From: ZC4RG35 sp040878345
GTDB lineage: Bacteria > Actinomycetota > Acidimicrobiia > Spongiisociales > ZC4RG35
Assembly (NCBI GenBank): GCA_040878345.1
Contig: JBBDML010000018.1
Coordinates: forward strand, 62,001-126,000
DNA length: 64,000 nucleotides
Direction: 5' to 3'
The position numbers and the translations under genes were made by a program. Below, in pieces: positions 40,550-48,961 of this stretch. The notes under the pieces are model-generated. The model searched no databases and had not been told where the DNA came from. It saw only the letters and a list, made by a program, of their open reading frames with translations. Within the stretch, counting starts at the first letter, position 1; each line of letters begins with the position of its first letter.

Positions 40550-41320
40550 TCAGGCCCCTGACCACCTCGGTTCACGCTTCTCCACGAAGGCGGCGACGCC
40601 CTCAGCCGCATCCGCGGTCGACATCACCGCGGTCAAGCCACCCTGGAGCCGATCCAGGGCGGTGTCGAAACCCACATCCTCCATGGCGTAGTACGAGTCT
40701 CGCCCCAGCATCAGGGTGGCGGGCGACCTCTCCATGAGGGCGGCACATACCCCATCGACAACCTCGTCGAGTTGGCCTCGGGGCACCACCCGGCTGACCG
40801 CTCCGAGAGTGCGGGCCTCGTCGCCACCGATCAGCCTGCCGGTGAGCATCAGCTCCAGGACGGCCTTGCGTGGCATTGCCCGGGCAAGGACGGTGGAGAT
40901 CATCATCGGCCACAGACCGACACCCACCTCCGGCACTCCGAGCCGGGCATCGTCCACACAGATCGTGACGTCACAGGCCACCGCCAGCCCGAACCCCCCG
41001 GCAAGGGCATGTCCATTGACCCGGGCCACCGTCGGTTTGCCTCCCCGCCGCATCAGGCGGAAGAGGTCCCCAAGACGGCCGCGATCCCGATGCAGCCCGA
41101 TCGGGTCGTCAGCGAACGACCCTCCGAGGTCGCCACCTGCCGAGAACGCATCCTCTCCGGCCCCGGTGTAGACGATGACCTTCGCCGTGTCGTCGGCCAG
41201 AGCGACCTGGGTCGCCTCGACCAAACCTCTCATTGTCTCGACCGACAGGGGATTACGCCGCTCCGGCTCGTCGATGGTGATGTTGGCCCTCCCCGATAGG
41301 GTGTCGAGTCGAACCGTCAT
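40550..41320 (-). CDS. Enoyl-CoA hydratase/isomerase family protein
   Basis: 256 residues with the crotonase fold: AFSAGGDL (oxyanion hole), GHALAGGFGLAVACDVTICVDDARLGVPEVGVGLWP (oxyanion loop and the single conserved Glu region) and AKEAL-like end. It hydrates or isomerises acyl-CoA intermediates. No other fatty-acid or aromatic degradation genes are adjacent. Confidence 0.9.
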   Translation of the reverse strand: MTVRLDTLSGRANITIDEPERRNPLSVETMRGLVEATQVALADDTAKVIVYTGAGEDAFSAGGDLGGSFADDPIGLHRDRGRLGDLFRLMRRGGKPTVARVNGHALAGGFGLAVACDVTICVDDARLGVPEVGVGLWPMMISTVLARAMPRKAVLELMLTGRLIGGDEARTLGAVSRVVPRGQLDEVVDGVCAALMERSPATLMLGRDSYYAMEDVGFDTALDRLQGGLTAVMSTADAAEGVAAFVEKREPRWSGA

Positions 41321-41353
41321 GTGCCGCCCTCCGTGGAATAGCGCCTGGCCTGA

Positions 41354-41359
41354 TACCGT
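41354..41359 (+). promoter_or_regulatory. -10 box for the DUF5317 gene
   Basis: TACCGT, 8 nt before the ATG at 41368. Confidence 0.4.
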
Positions 41360-41367
41360 CGACCCTC

Positions 41368-41967
41368 ATGCTATGGCTGGCCATCGTCCTCTTCATCGCA
41401 CTGACGATCTCGGTCCTCAGAGGGGGCCGCCTGGTCAACATCGGGGACATCGAGCTGAAGGCCTGGTGGCTGTTGTTGATCGCGCTGGGTCTCCAGGTCG
41501 GCGCCGGATGGCTCCCAGACACCACTAGCTCGCAGACCCTCGGACTGGCCATGGTCCTTTTCTCCTTCGCCCTGCTGATGATTCTGGTCTGGCTGAACCG
41601 CTCGAAGCCCGGGATGTGGATCGCCGGAATCGGGGTCCTGATGAACTTCACCGTGATCGCGATGAACGGTGGGATGCCGGTGCTGGCAGGGGCCGCCGAG
41701 GTGGCAAGCGGGTTCACCGTCAGCCAGCCCGACATGTCGGAGTCGCTCAAGCACACCGTCCTCGACCAGACGTCGCGGCTCACCTTCTTCGCCGATGTGA
41801 TCCCACTCCGGATTGCCGGGATCGGCGAGGTGATCAGCCTCGGCGACATCTTCCTCGCACTGGGTCTGGGCGTCTTCCTCGAGCACGAGTTGCGTCGCCC
41901 GCGAAGATGGTTCAAGCACGGGGCCCGGGCCCAGTCGGGCTCGGCCAACCGACCGACAGACTTCTAG
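41368..41967 (+). CDS. DUF5317 membrane protein
   Basis: 199 residues, five or six membrane helices, with the family landmarks AIGVLMNFTVIAMNGGMPV and IPLRIAGIGEVISLGDIFLALG. Function unknown. Convergent with the HD protein (4-bp overlap). Confidence 0.78.
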   Translation: MLWLAIVLFIALTISVLRGGRLVNIGDIELKAWWLLLIALGLQVGAGWLPDTTSSQTLGLAMVLFSFALLMILVWLNRSKPGMWIAGIGVLMNFTVIAMNGGMPVLAGAAEVASGFTVSQPDMSESLKHTVLDQTSRLTFFADVIPLRIAGIGEVISLGDIFLALGLGVFLEHELRRPRRWFKHGARAQSGSANRPTDF

Positions 41968-43208
41968 CGGCGCACCGGGGCGAGCAGCTTGCGGGCCCCG
42001 AGCAGCCGTCGCAGCGAGGCCACCACCTCGGGGTCGTACTCGTAGGCGGCGCCGGCGTGAAGCGATTCGAGGGCCTGGAGCGGCGAGATCCCATCCTGGT
42101 GGAGCTTCCAGTCGTAGGCGGCCGCCACCTTGACGATCCTCGAGATGACCGATATCTCCGGGTCGTCCTGCTCTCCGGGCTTCCGGTACGGGTCGTACTG
42201 GTGCCGGACGTCGTCCGCCACCTTCTCCAGGAACGGTGACTCGGCAATGATCTCGGCGCTCCAGCGGGCGATGTCGTCGTCGGTGTAGCCCATCCGCAGC
42301 ACCTGGGGCTCGTTGAGGCTGACCCGCCCGATGTCGTGCATCAAGGCGGCGAACTCGACCTCCTCCACCGTCGACGGTCCCACTCCCATCTCCTTGGCTA
42401 TCGAAGCGGCCAGTGCCGTGGTCCGGTCGGCATGGCCGTCCACTCCCAGACCCGAAACCTCGGGGATCCGGGCGAGAGCGCGGATGGTCTGCTTGTAGGT
42501 GACCTTGGTCTGTTGGAACCTGCGGAAGGCCGAGTGGGCGAAGGAATAGGGGAGGAGAGCGATGGGCAGGGCCCACCAACCAAGAGGCTCGAACAGCTCA
42601 CCGAACAGGGCGCCGGTCAGGGCGAGGCCGACGAAGACGTTGAGGTCCTGGAGGAGGGACCGGGCCAGGTATGAGCGGGAGAGCTCCCGGGACCCCACCA
42701 CCAGCATCGCTCGCAACACCACCTCGACGGCGAGCCAGGCGATGAGGGCGACCACGAATGGGATCAGGTCGTCCCAGGCTCCGGTCAGGGCCTGGAATGC
42801 CCCGACCCGCATCGCCGAGTAGACCACGGTGTAGGCGACGTAACCACTGAAGCGGCGAATCATCACCGGGAGCAGCTCGGCGTGCTCCTCGCCTCGGGAG
42901 AACCGGAGGGCCCAGACCACCGCCAACCCCACGCCATAGGCGGAGAGGGTCCCGGCGAGATCCACACCCGCGTCACCGGAGAGCACGAAGGGGGCGGCGG
43001 CGGCCACCGCCAGGCCGGTGGTGAACCGATTACCCGAGTTCGAGGTGGCGACTCCCACTAGCGACCCGATGACCAGGGCCGAAGCGGTGAGCAGCAATGA
43101 GAACGGGTCGGTGGAGGCCATGGTGGCGGCATAGAGCCCGAACCCACCGGCGACCACCGGGAACAGCCATGACATGGCGGCGACGGCTCGGGGGTTCCAG
43201 TTAGCCAC
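41964..43208 (-). CDS. Membrane protein with divergent HD hydrolase domain
   Basis: 414 residues. The N-terminal ~240 residues hold seven or eight membrane helices; the C-terminal HD domain has GHADRTTALAASIAKEMG, FAALMHDIGRV and VRHQYDPYRKPGE. The HH...GYP block of HD-GYP is degenerate, so c-di-GMP hydrolysis is doubtful. It overlaps the upstream HD-GYP gene by 8 bp and looks like its diverged paralogue. Confidence 0.82.
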   Translation of the reverse strand: MANWNPRAVAAMSWLFPVVAGGFGLYAATMASTDPFSLLLTASALVIGSLVGVATSNSGNRFTTGLAVAAAAPFVLSGDAGVDLAGTLSAYGVGLAVVWALRFSRGEEHAELLPVMIRRFSGYVAYTVVYSAMRVGAFQALTGAWDDLIPFVVALIAWLAVEVVLRAMLVVGSRELSRSYLARSLLQDLNVFVGLALTGALFGELFEPLGWWALPIALLPYSFAHSAFRRFQQTKVTYKQTIRALARIPEVSGLGVDGHADRTTALAASIAKEMGVGPSTVEEVEFAALMHDIGRVSLNEPQVLRMGYTDDDIARWSAEIIAESPFLEKVADDVRHQYDPYRKPGEQDDPEISVISRIVKVAAAYDWKLHQDGISPLQALESLHAGAAYEYDPEVVASLRRLLGARKLLAPVRR

Positions 43209-44598
43209 GGAGGGTCAACTCCGGCTCTTCGGCGAGACGACGGGCCATCTCCTCGTCGTTGACGTGCGGCGCACCCCAGCGACGGCCCGTCTTCGCCAGT
43301 CCCCTCTCGAAGGCATCCACCACGTCGGGGTGGAATTGGGCACCGGAGTGCTTCCGCAACTCGCCGAGGGCGTACTGCTGGGACAGGGCCATCCGATAGG
43401 AGCGCGCCGAGGTCATGGCGTCGAAGGCGTCGGCCACGGCAACTATGCAGGCCTCCAGGCTGGGGCTGGCGCCGTCGGTGTGGCCGCGGCCCCCATACCC
43501 TCGCCCGTCGTAATGGCTGTGATGCCCTGAGGCGATGTCGACCATGGGCTGGAGGAAGTCGACCTCGGCCAAGATCTCCTCGACGAGATGGGCGTGGGCC
43601 TTCATCTCGGCGTACTCCACGTCGTCGAGCCGGCCCCGTTTGCGGATCAGCTCGGTGGGGACCGCCAGCTTGCCCAGGTCGTGGATCAGCGCCGCCCACT
43701 TCACCGTCTCCAGTTGGGTCCCGGTGAAGCTGAGCTCCTCACCGATCATCTGGGCGAAATCGGCCACCCGCTCGGTGTGGCCCCTGGTGTACATGTCTTT
43801 GGCCTCGAGAGTCTTGACGAACCCACGGATCGCCGAGATGTGAGACTCCCTGAGCTGGCCGAAGGCGTAGAGTGACATGTGGCCGATGGCGTAGACCCCG
43901 ACCATGAGGATGAGCACCGCCGGCGGCTGGCCGGCGATGAGATAGGCGGCCCCGATCAATCCGCCGAGGAGGCCCATAGTCACCTGGCTGGTGAACAGGA
44001 TGTGCATCTGGGACCAGGGCTGGAGGTTGTCGTCGCCATAGACGGTCTTGACCGCCTTGCGCACCAGGAGGTTGTTCACCGTGGAATAGGCCAGGGCTGC
44101 CAGGGAGGAGGCCACCACCACCCGTAACAGGATGCTGCGATCGATGACCTGAATGGCACCGAGGTTGGCGTCGAGGAGGAGACCGGCCACCGTGCCCGCC
44201 ATCACCATCTGACCGAAGTTGGCCACGGGCTGGAACCAGCGTCGCTCCTTGAAGTCGGCGGGGACGAAGGCTCCCACCCCGGCCATCAGGGCCATCCCGA
44301 ACACCGCGTCCGACCCGGGCTGGATGGCGAAGATGACCCCGGCGGTCATCACCACCATGGTTGAACCGCTATAGAACAGGCGGTCGTTGACCTCGACGGT
44401 GAACAGTTCGAGGAGGATATAGAGTGCGGCGAAGGGGATCCACACCGACCACACCGGTGCGTCAAAAAGGAAGTAGGCCAATACAAGGAACAGCAGGCCC
44501 ATCGCCGAATAGGGCACAGCGATCTTGAGCCGTCGCTGCACCGCGGGTTCGAGCCGGCGATAACGCCGGCCCAGTGGATTGAGCCTCAGCAACCTCAT
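43201..44598 (-). CDS. Membrane HD-GYP-like phosphodiesterase
   Basis: 465 residues. Six or seven membrane helices cover residues 25-250, then the HD-GYP-like domain: RGHTERVADFAQMIGEEL, WAALIHDLGKLAVP, HHSHYDGRGYGG and ADAFDAMTSARSYR. The GYP triplet is GYG, a common functional variant. Such enzymes degrade cyclic dinucleotides, usually c-di-GMP. No GGDEF protein is in the window. Confidence 0.86.
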   Translation of the reverse strand: MRLLRLNPLGRRYRRLEPAVQRRLKIAVPYSAMGLLFLVLAYFLFDAPVWSVWIPFAALYILLELFTVEVNDRLFYSGSTMVVMTAGVIFAIQPGSDAVFGMALMAGVGAFVPADFKERRWFQPVANFGQMVMAGTVAGLLLDANLGAIQVIDRSILLRVVVASSLAALAYSTVNNLLVRKAVKTVYGDDNLQPWSQMHILFTSQVTMGLLGGLIGAAYLIAGQPPAVLILMVGVYAIGHMSLYAFGQLRESHISAIRGFVKTLEAKDMYTRGHTERVADFAQMIGEELSFTGTQLETVKWAALIHDLGKLAVPTELIRKRGRLDDVEYAEMKAHAHLVEEILAEVDFLQPMVDIASGHHSHYDGRGYGGRGHTDGASPSLEACIVAVADAFDAMTSARSYRMALSQQYALGELRKHSGAQFHPDVVDAFERGLAKTGRRWGAPHVNDEEMARRLAEEPELTLRG

Positions 44599-44650
44599 GG
44601 GACCCCGTAGGACATGTTGCCCGAAGTTTGTGGGGAGCCGGCGTCAATCA

Positions 44651-44740
44651 TCAGCCGATCTTTGCGGTAGCCGAGCCTGCGGCAATCAATGCAGCAAGAC
44701 TGGCAGCGGCAGCGAGTATTCGGACCAAACGGGCCTTCAT
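44651..44740 (-). CDS. Possible 29-residue signal-peptide-like ORF
   Basis: MKARLVRILAAAASLAALIA followed by AGSATAKIG: a basic start, a hydrophobic core and an ATA-K signal-peptidase-like end, leaving only a 3-residue remainder. It lies 50 bp upstream of the HD-GYP gene on the same strand. It may be a leader peptide, a small membrane peptide or chance. Confidence 0.3.
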   Translation of the reverse strand: MKARLVRILAAAASLAALIAAGSATAKIG

Positions 44741-45079
44741 AACTCTGTCCACGCTCACCTTCGTTGTGGAATTGCACCAGCATTGCCTGCCGGTGTTGGG
44801 ATTCCGCTTCGCTGGGTAGATGGGCGTTCAGTCAAACGAAGCCGATGCGGTGACGCCGGGCTCACCCGATCCCAAACCCCTCTCGGGGGTGGGAGTCTTC
44901 ACATGTCAAATGAATAAGGCCCCTGACTTCGCACGCCGGGGATACCAGGCAAGCAGTCAGAGACCGATTGCCCCACTATTCCTTGGTTAGCTTCCAGCAC
45001 AGCGCAATCTAGACCTCGCCCGGGGATGTCACAAGAGGGCGTGCGGCATAAGTCGCCCCACAACCAGGTATGACGGGGG

Positions 45080-45085
45080 TACCCT
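45080..45085 (+). promoter_or_regulatory. -10 box for the 45094 gene
   Basis: TACCCT, 8 nt before the ATG at 45094. Confidence 0.4.
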
Positions 45086-45093
45086 GACCGAGG

Positions 45094-45714
45094 ATGGACT
45101 ACCACTCGCTCCAGGAGAAGATCTCAAGGCTGGATGGTGTGGAGGCGGCCCGGGTGGTGGCCGCCAACGGCCACATCGATGAGATCCACGTCCTGGCGCG
45201 ACGAACCAAGGCGGCCAAGCAGCTGGTGAGGGACGTCCAGTCGCTGGCGCAGGCCCTGTTCAGCATCAGCATCGACCGTCGCATCGTGTCGGTGGTCCAG
45301 CTGGCCGACGCCGACCTCGACAGCGGTCTCCGACCCGCCTTGGTCGACGTCTCCGAGGCCCTGGAAGGCTCGAGGGCCGAGGTGACGGTCACCCTCCGCT
45401 GGCAGGAGAGTCTCCTGATCGGGAAGTCGACCGGGGCGGCGGCCCACGCCACCCGCCCCAGACAGGTCGCCGAGGCGACTCTGGGCGCGGTGAGACAGGG
45501 AATAAACAACGAGGTCGCCATGGCCATCAGCTCGATGGACGTGCCCACCCTGGGGAGCAGGAAGGTGGCGGTGGCCCAAGTGGTCCTGGTCAGCGGGGGC
45601 ACCGAGAGGATGTTGATCGGATGCGCCTATGTCGAGGACGATGAGACCAGGGCGGTGGTCCGGGCAGTCCTCGATGCGCTCAACCGGGTCCTCCCCGACC
45701 TCAAACTCGATTGA
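45094..45714 (+). CDS. Conserved hypothetical protein with ACT-like N-terminal half
   Basis: 206 residues. The first half reads LQEKISRLDGVEAARVVAANGHIDEIHVLARRTKAAKQLVRDVQSLAQALFSISIDRRIVSVVQLA, an alpha/beta module seen in uncharacterised actinobacterial and firmicute proteins; the second half is an Asp23-like or double-psi beta-alpha repeat. No enzyme motif. Probably coupled to the following GGT gene by TTGA. Confidence 0.65.
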   Translation: MDYHSLQEKISRLDGVEAARVVAANGHIDEIHVLARRTKAAKQLVRDVQSLAQALFSISIDRRIVSVVQLADADLDSGLRPALVDVSEALEGSRAEVTVTLRWQESLLIGKSTGAAAHATRPRQVAEATLGAVRQGINNEVAMAISSMDVPTLGSRKVAVAQVVLVSGGTERMLIGCAYVEDDETRAVVRAVLDALNRVLPDLKLD

Positions 45715-47264
45715 CCGGCGACGCGGTAGCCACCCCGCATCGTCTCTCCGCGGAAGTCGGCCAGAAGATCCTCCTCGAAGGCGGGAACGCGGTCGACGCC
45801 GCGGTGGCAATGGTCACAGCACAGGGCGTGGTAGCCCCGGAGACCTGCGGACTGGGTGGGGACCTCTTCGCCCTGGTCCATAGGCCGGGCTGGTCCGTCC
45901 CCAAGACCCTCAACTCCTCGGGTCGGGCAGGGTCCAACGCCGATGCCGCCGCGATTCGCCGGGCAGGCCACACCGAGATCCCAGGTGATCACCCGGCGGT
46001 GGTCACCGTGCCGGGCTGTGTCGACGGGCTGGTGACCCTGAACCGGGAACTGGGCTCCCGCCCCCTCGGCGAGTTGCTCCAGCCTGCAATCGACCTGGCC
46101 ACACGAGGGTTCGAGGTCTCAGACGAGCAATCACGTGCCTTCACCCGGCAGTCCGACGTCTATCGGGCCAATCCGGCGATCTCGGCGTTCTACCCCGGCG
46201 GGCGCCCGGTGTCGCCCGGGGACCACGTCACCCGATCCGAGCTCGCCGCCACCCTCACCCGGCTGGCAGCGACGGGCGATCGCGACGACTTCTACCTGGG
46301 AACCCCCGGCGAAGACATCGTGGCGGCCCTGGGTGGCATCATCACCATGGACGATCTCGCCCGGAGTCAGGCCGAGTGGGTCGACCCGTTGGGCGTAGAG
46401 GTCTTCGGGATGACGGCTTGGACCACACCTCCCAACTCCCAGGGTTACCTCGGCCCGGCCTCCCTCGCCGTGTTCGAGATCCTGGGCCCCCCGGACGACC
46501 CGGACGACCCGGCCTGGTGGCATCTCATCATCGAGGCCTACCGGTCGATGGCGTGGGAGCGTGACGACCTGGTGGCCGACCCGGGTGCGCTCCCGATGCC
46601 TCCGGGGCTGATTGTCGAGCGATCCCGGCTCGAACGGGCCGCCGCCTCGGTGACCGACTCGGCGGGCCGGTGGCCCGAGGCCATGGGCCGGGTGTCGGGC
46701 ACCGCCTACATGTGCGCCGCCGACTCCGATGGGATGGGGGTCTCGATCATCCAGTCCAACTATCGGGGCACTGGGTCACGGTTCGGCGCCGCCCGGTCGG
46801 GGTTCCTCCTCCACGATCGAGGGTCCGGCTTCGGGCTGATGCCCGGGCACCCCAACGCGCTGGCCCCCGGGAGGCGCCCGCTCCACACCCTCTCGCCCAC
46901 CCTGTGGACCCGTGGCGAAGACCCTGCGTGGCTGATCGGAACCCGGGGCGGGGCGATCCAGCCCCAGCTCGTCGCCCAGGTGGCGGCCCGGGCCCTCGGC
47001 GGGGGGGCCGACCCGGTGGCCGCCCTGCTGGCACCGCGGTGGGCGATGGCCGAGTTCGGCCCGGGCAGCGGGTCGGTGCTGGCCGTCGAGCCCGGAGTCC
47101 CCGTCGCGGTTCTCGAAGATCTCGACAGGAGGGGCCACCTGGTGACGGTGCTGCCCGAGCCACAGCACGGCTGGGGGCCGGTCTCGATGATCGGCCTTCA
47201 GGGGGAACGGAAGGTCGCCGCCGCCGATCCTCGCCTTGACACCGCCACCGCCCTCGTCTTCTGA
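45711..47264 (+). CDS. ggt: Gamma-glutamyltransferase family protein
   Basis: 517 residues. GGNAVDAAVAMVTAQGVVAPETCGLGGDLFALV opens the family; the autoprocessing site is MGRVSGTAYMCAADSDGMGVSII with T331 as the new N-terminal nucleophile. It cleaves or transfers gamma-glutamyl groups, e.g. from glutathione or gamma-glutamylated amines. No signal peptide is present, so it appears cytosolic, unlike many GGTs. TTG start inside a TTGA overlap. Confidence 0.9.
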   Translation: MTGDAVATPHRLSAEVGQKILLEGGNAVDAAVAMVTAQGVVAPETCGLGGDLFALVHRPGWSVPKTLNSSGRAGSNADAAAIRRAGHTEIPGDHPAVVTVPGCVDGLVTLNRELGSRPLGELLQPAIDLATRGFEVSDEQSRAFTRQSDVYRANPAISAFYPGGRPVSPGDHVTRSELAATLTRLAATGDRDDFYLGTPGEDIVAALGGIITMDDLARSQAEWVDPLGVEVFGMTAWTTPPNSQGYLGPASLAVFEILGPPDDPDDPAWWHLIIEAYRSMAWERDDLVADPGALPMPPGLIVERSRLERAAASVTDSAGRWPEAMGRVSGTAYMCAADSDGMGVSIIQSNYRGTGSRFGAARSGFLLHDRGSGFGLMPGHPNALAPGRRPLHTLSPTLWTRGEDPAWLIGTRGGAIQPQLVAQVAARALGGGADPVAALLAPRWAMAEFGPGSGSVLAVEPGVPVAVLEDLDRRGHLVTVLPEPQHGWGPVSMIGLQGERKVAAADPRLDTATALVF

Positions 47265-47277
47265 GCCGGGCCGGCCA

Positions 47278-48294
47278 TCAGGCCTTTAGGTCTGAGATCA
47301 CCTGCTCCAAGATGTCCCGGTCGGTGTCGAGCACTGAGCCAATGGTGTAGAACCCCACCCGCTGGACCCGATCCCCATAACGCTCCAGGATCGCCTGGCC
47401 CAGGCGGTCGACCGTGGCGATCACCCCGACCTCGCCCACCATCTCGTCGGTGACCAGGTCGGCCATGGCGGCCCACTCGCCACGTCGCGACATGGAGTGA
47501 AGTCTTTCCCCGATGTCCCAGCCGCTGGCCTCCAGCACCGGGCGGTAGGACGGTGTCGACCCGTAGAAGGCGATCTGCTGGCGGACCGGCCCCATCGACT
47601 GCTCGATCTCGGAGTCGTCCCGGCCGGTCACCACGAACACAGTGGTGACCCGCTCCACATCCTCGATCGACCTCCCTGTCGACACTGCTCCCCTCACCAT
47701 GCTCGGAAAGACGACACTGTCGAGATAGGCCACGGTGTGGAGAGGGTGGATGTGGAACCCGTCGCACACCTCGCCGGCAAGGGCGCTCAGGTAGGGACCG
47801 ACACCGGCGATGTAGACCGGGATCGCGGGATGGGAGATGGGCCCCGGGTCGAAGAACGGCGTCATCAGGGAGAACTGGTAGAACTCGCCTTCGTACCGGA
47901 GTGGGCGGGCGTTCTGCCAGGTGTCCCAGATCGCCCGCAGCGCCAGGATGTAGTCCCTCAGACGGGCGGTGGGCTGGCCCCATTCGGTGCTGAATCGTCG
48001 TGTGATGTGAGCCTTGATCTGGGTGCCCAGGCCGAGGATGAATCGGCCCCGGGTGAGCCGGGCCAGATCCCACGAGGTGTAGGCCATGACCATTGGGGAT
48101 CGGGGGAACGCCAGGGCGATGGCGGTGCCCAGATCCAGGTCGGGCTGGGCCATCCCCGCCGCCAGCAGAGGGAGGAACGGGTCGTACTGGGTCTCGGCGG
48201 TGAAGAAGCCGTCGTAGCCGCGGGCCCGTGCCTCGATGGCGGCGTCGGCCGCCAGATCGGGGGGGACACTGGCGAAGTAGTAGTCGACCTTCAT
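47278..48294 (-). CDS. LLM class F420-dependent oxidoreductase
   Basis: 338 residues with the luciferase-like monooxygenase TIM barrel: AADAAIEARARGYDGFFTAETQYDPFLPL, LGTAIALAFPRSPMVMAYTSWDLARLTRGRFILGLGTQIKAHI and IPVYIAGVGPYLSALAGEV. Actinobacterial members of this branch use F420. Substrate unknown. TACCCT 7 nt before the ATG. Confidence 0.87.
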   Translation of the reverse strand: MKVDYYFASVPPDLAADAAIEARARGYDGFFTAETQYDPFLPLLAAGMAQPDLDLGTAIALAFPRSPMVMAYTSWDLARLTRGRFILGLGTQIKAHITRRFSTEWGQPTARLRDYILALRAIWDTWQNARPLRYEGEFYQFSLMTPFFDPGPISHPAIPVYIAGVGPYLSALAGEVCDGFHIHPLHTVAYLDSVVFPSMVRGAVSTGRSIEDVERVTTVFVVTGRDDSEIEQSMGPVRQQIAFYGSTPSYRPVLEASGWDIGERLHSMSRRGEWAAMADLVTDEMVGEVGVIATVDRLGQAILERYGDRVQRVGFYTIGSVLDTDRDILEQVISDLKA

Positions 48295-48301
48295 GTCTCC
48301 C

Positions 48302-48331
48302 AGGGTACGTGGCCTCTCGGGCGGGTACCCT
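48302..48331. promoter_or_regulatory. Symmetric divergent promoter, two nested leaderless -10 boxes
   Basis: AGGGTAC (48302-48308) and GTACCCT (48325-48331) form a perfect inverted repeat. Each contains a TACCCT -10 read outward: 7 nt before the LLM ATG at 48294 on the minus strand and 6 nt before the HhH ATG at 48338 on the plus strand. The two start codons are only 43 bp apart, so each promoter's -35 position falls in the other's -10. Confidence 0.6.
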
Positions 48332-48337
48332 TGGGAG

Positions 48338-48661
48338 ATGCTGAAACGGCTGGCGAAGATCCTCGGGGTGGTGGGCGGGGTCGCCGCCGTGGTCTGGGCG
48401 ATGCGGGACCGGTTCATCTCGGTGGCCACCTCGCGCGAGCCTGTCCCACCTGCCTTCCGCACCGGCGAAACGGCAGCCGGAGCGCCGGTCGAGGCCATCG
48501 AGGGCATTGGGCCGGTGTTCGCCCAGCGGTTGAGCGCCGCCGGGGTCGATGATGTGGCCCGGCTGGCTGGCGCCTCTCCCGATTTGGTTGCCGAGGCGGC
48601 AGGTGTCAGCGGCGCACGGGCCCGCGCCTGGATCGAGCAGGCGCGGTCATGGGACCGATGA
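48338..48661 (+). CDS. Membrane-anchored helix-hairpin-helix protein
   Basis: 107 residues. An N-terminal membrane segment (AKILGVVGGVAAVVWAM, about residues 6-22) precedes an HhH domain (about residues 51-105): VEAIEGIGPVFAQRLSAAGVDDVARLAGASPDLVAEAAGVSGARARAWIEQA, with IEGIGP as the first hairpin. Such domains bind DNA non-specifically; DUF4332-like relatives exist. An earlier in-frame start at 48293 is rejected because TACCCT lies 6 nt before this ATG. The stop abuts an rlmN relic. Confidence 0.82.
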   Translation: MLKRLAKILGVVGGVAAVVWAMRDRFISVATSREPVPPAFRTGETAAGAPVEAIEGIGPVFAQRLSAAGVDDVARLAGASPDLVAEAAGVSGARARAWIEQARSWDR

Positions 48662-48914
48662 GTGCCCTATCTCCACGCCGAGGACATGACCAACCTGCCC
48701 ACCGAGCTCCGCGCCCACGTCGACTTGATCGCCCTCAACCCCACTCCCCTCAGCCGGGAGCGGGCATCGTCGGGGGGCCGGATCGACGGGTTCGCCGGGG
48801 TCCTTCGCTCCCTGGGCGTCAATGTGACCATCAGGGACCACCAGGGGCCGTGACATCGACGCCGCCTGCGGCCAGCTCAGGGTTTTGCCTGGCAATCGAC
48901 TGAACCCGGGCTAG
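48662..48914 (+). pseudogene. Relic of the C-terminal end of rlmN (23S rRNA A2503 methyltransferase)
   Basis: From a GTG that abuts the preceding stop, the frame reads LPTELRAHVDLIALNPTP, then GVLRSLGVNVTIRDHQG, the C-terminal RlmN pattern. One extra C at 48848 causes a stop; in the next frame RDIDAACGQL (the catalytic Cys of RlmN) continues to 48912. The radical-SAM CxxxCxxC domain is absent. This is a decayed fragment, not a functional gene. Confidence 0.8.
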
Positions 48915-48961
48915 GCTCGGCCCGCGGAGCGGATCAGGGGCTGAAGGAGAAACACCTTCGA

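Larger units (their letters stand above)
44599..45093. other. 495-bp intergenic region with no supported gene except a tiny ORF
   Basis: Between the HD-GYP gene (minus) and the gene at 45094 (plus). Visibly less GC-rich than its surroundings. It contains a short CCCC-tctc-GGGG hairpin near 44877-44888, a GGCAA...TTGCC dyad near 44950-44977 and the small ORF at 44651-44740. No tRNA, no riboswitch core and no repeat of the 62-nt type was recognised. Confidence 0.6.

Noticed and set aside
44599..44760. Possible c-di-GMP (GEMM) riboswitch upstream of the HD-GYP gene.
   Set aside because: A GGTAGCC-like fragment occurs, but the CGCAAAGC and GGCAAACC blocks of the aptamer are missing.
44762..44782. 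GGTGCAATTCC on the minus strand, like part of a cobalamin riboswitch.
   Set aside because: The rest of the aptamer (CTGTCCCGCAACTGT block and P1) is absent; chance match.
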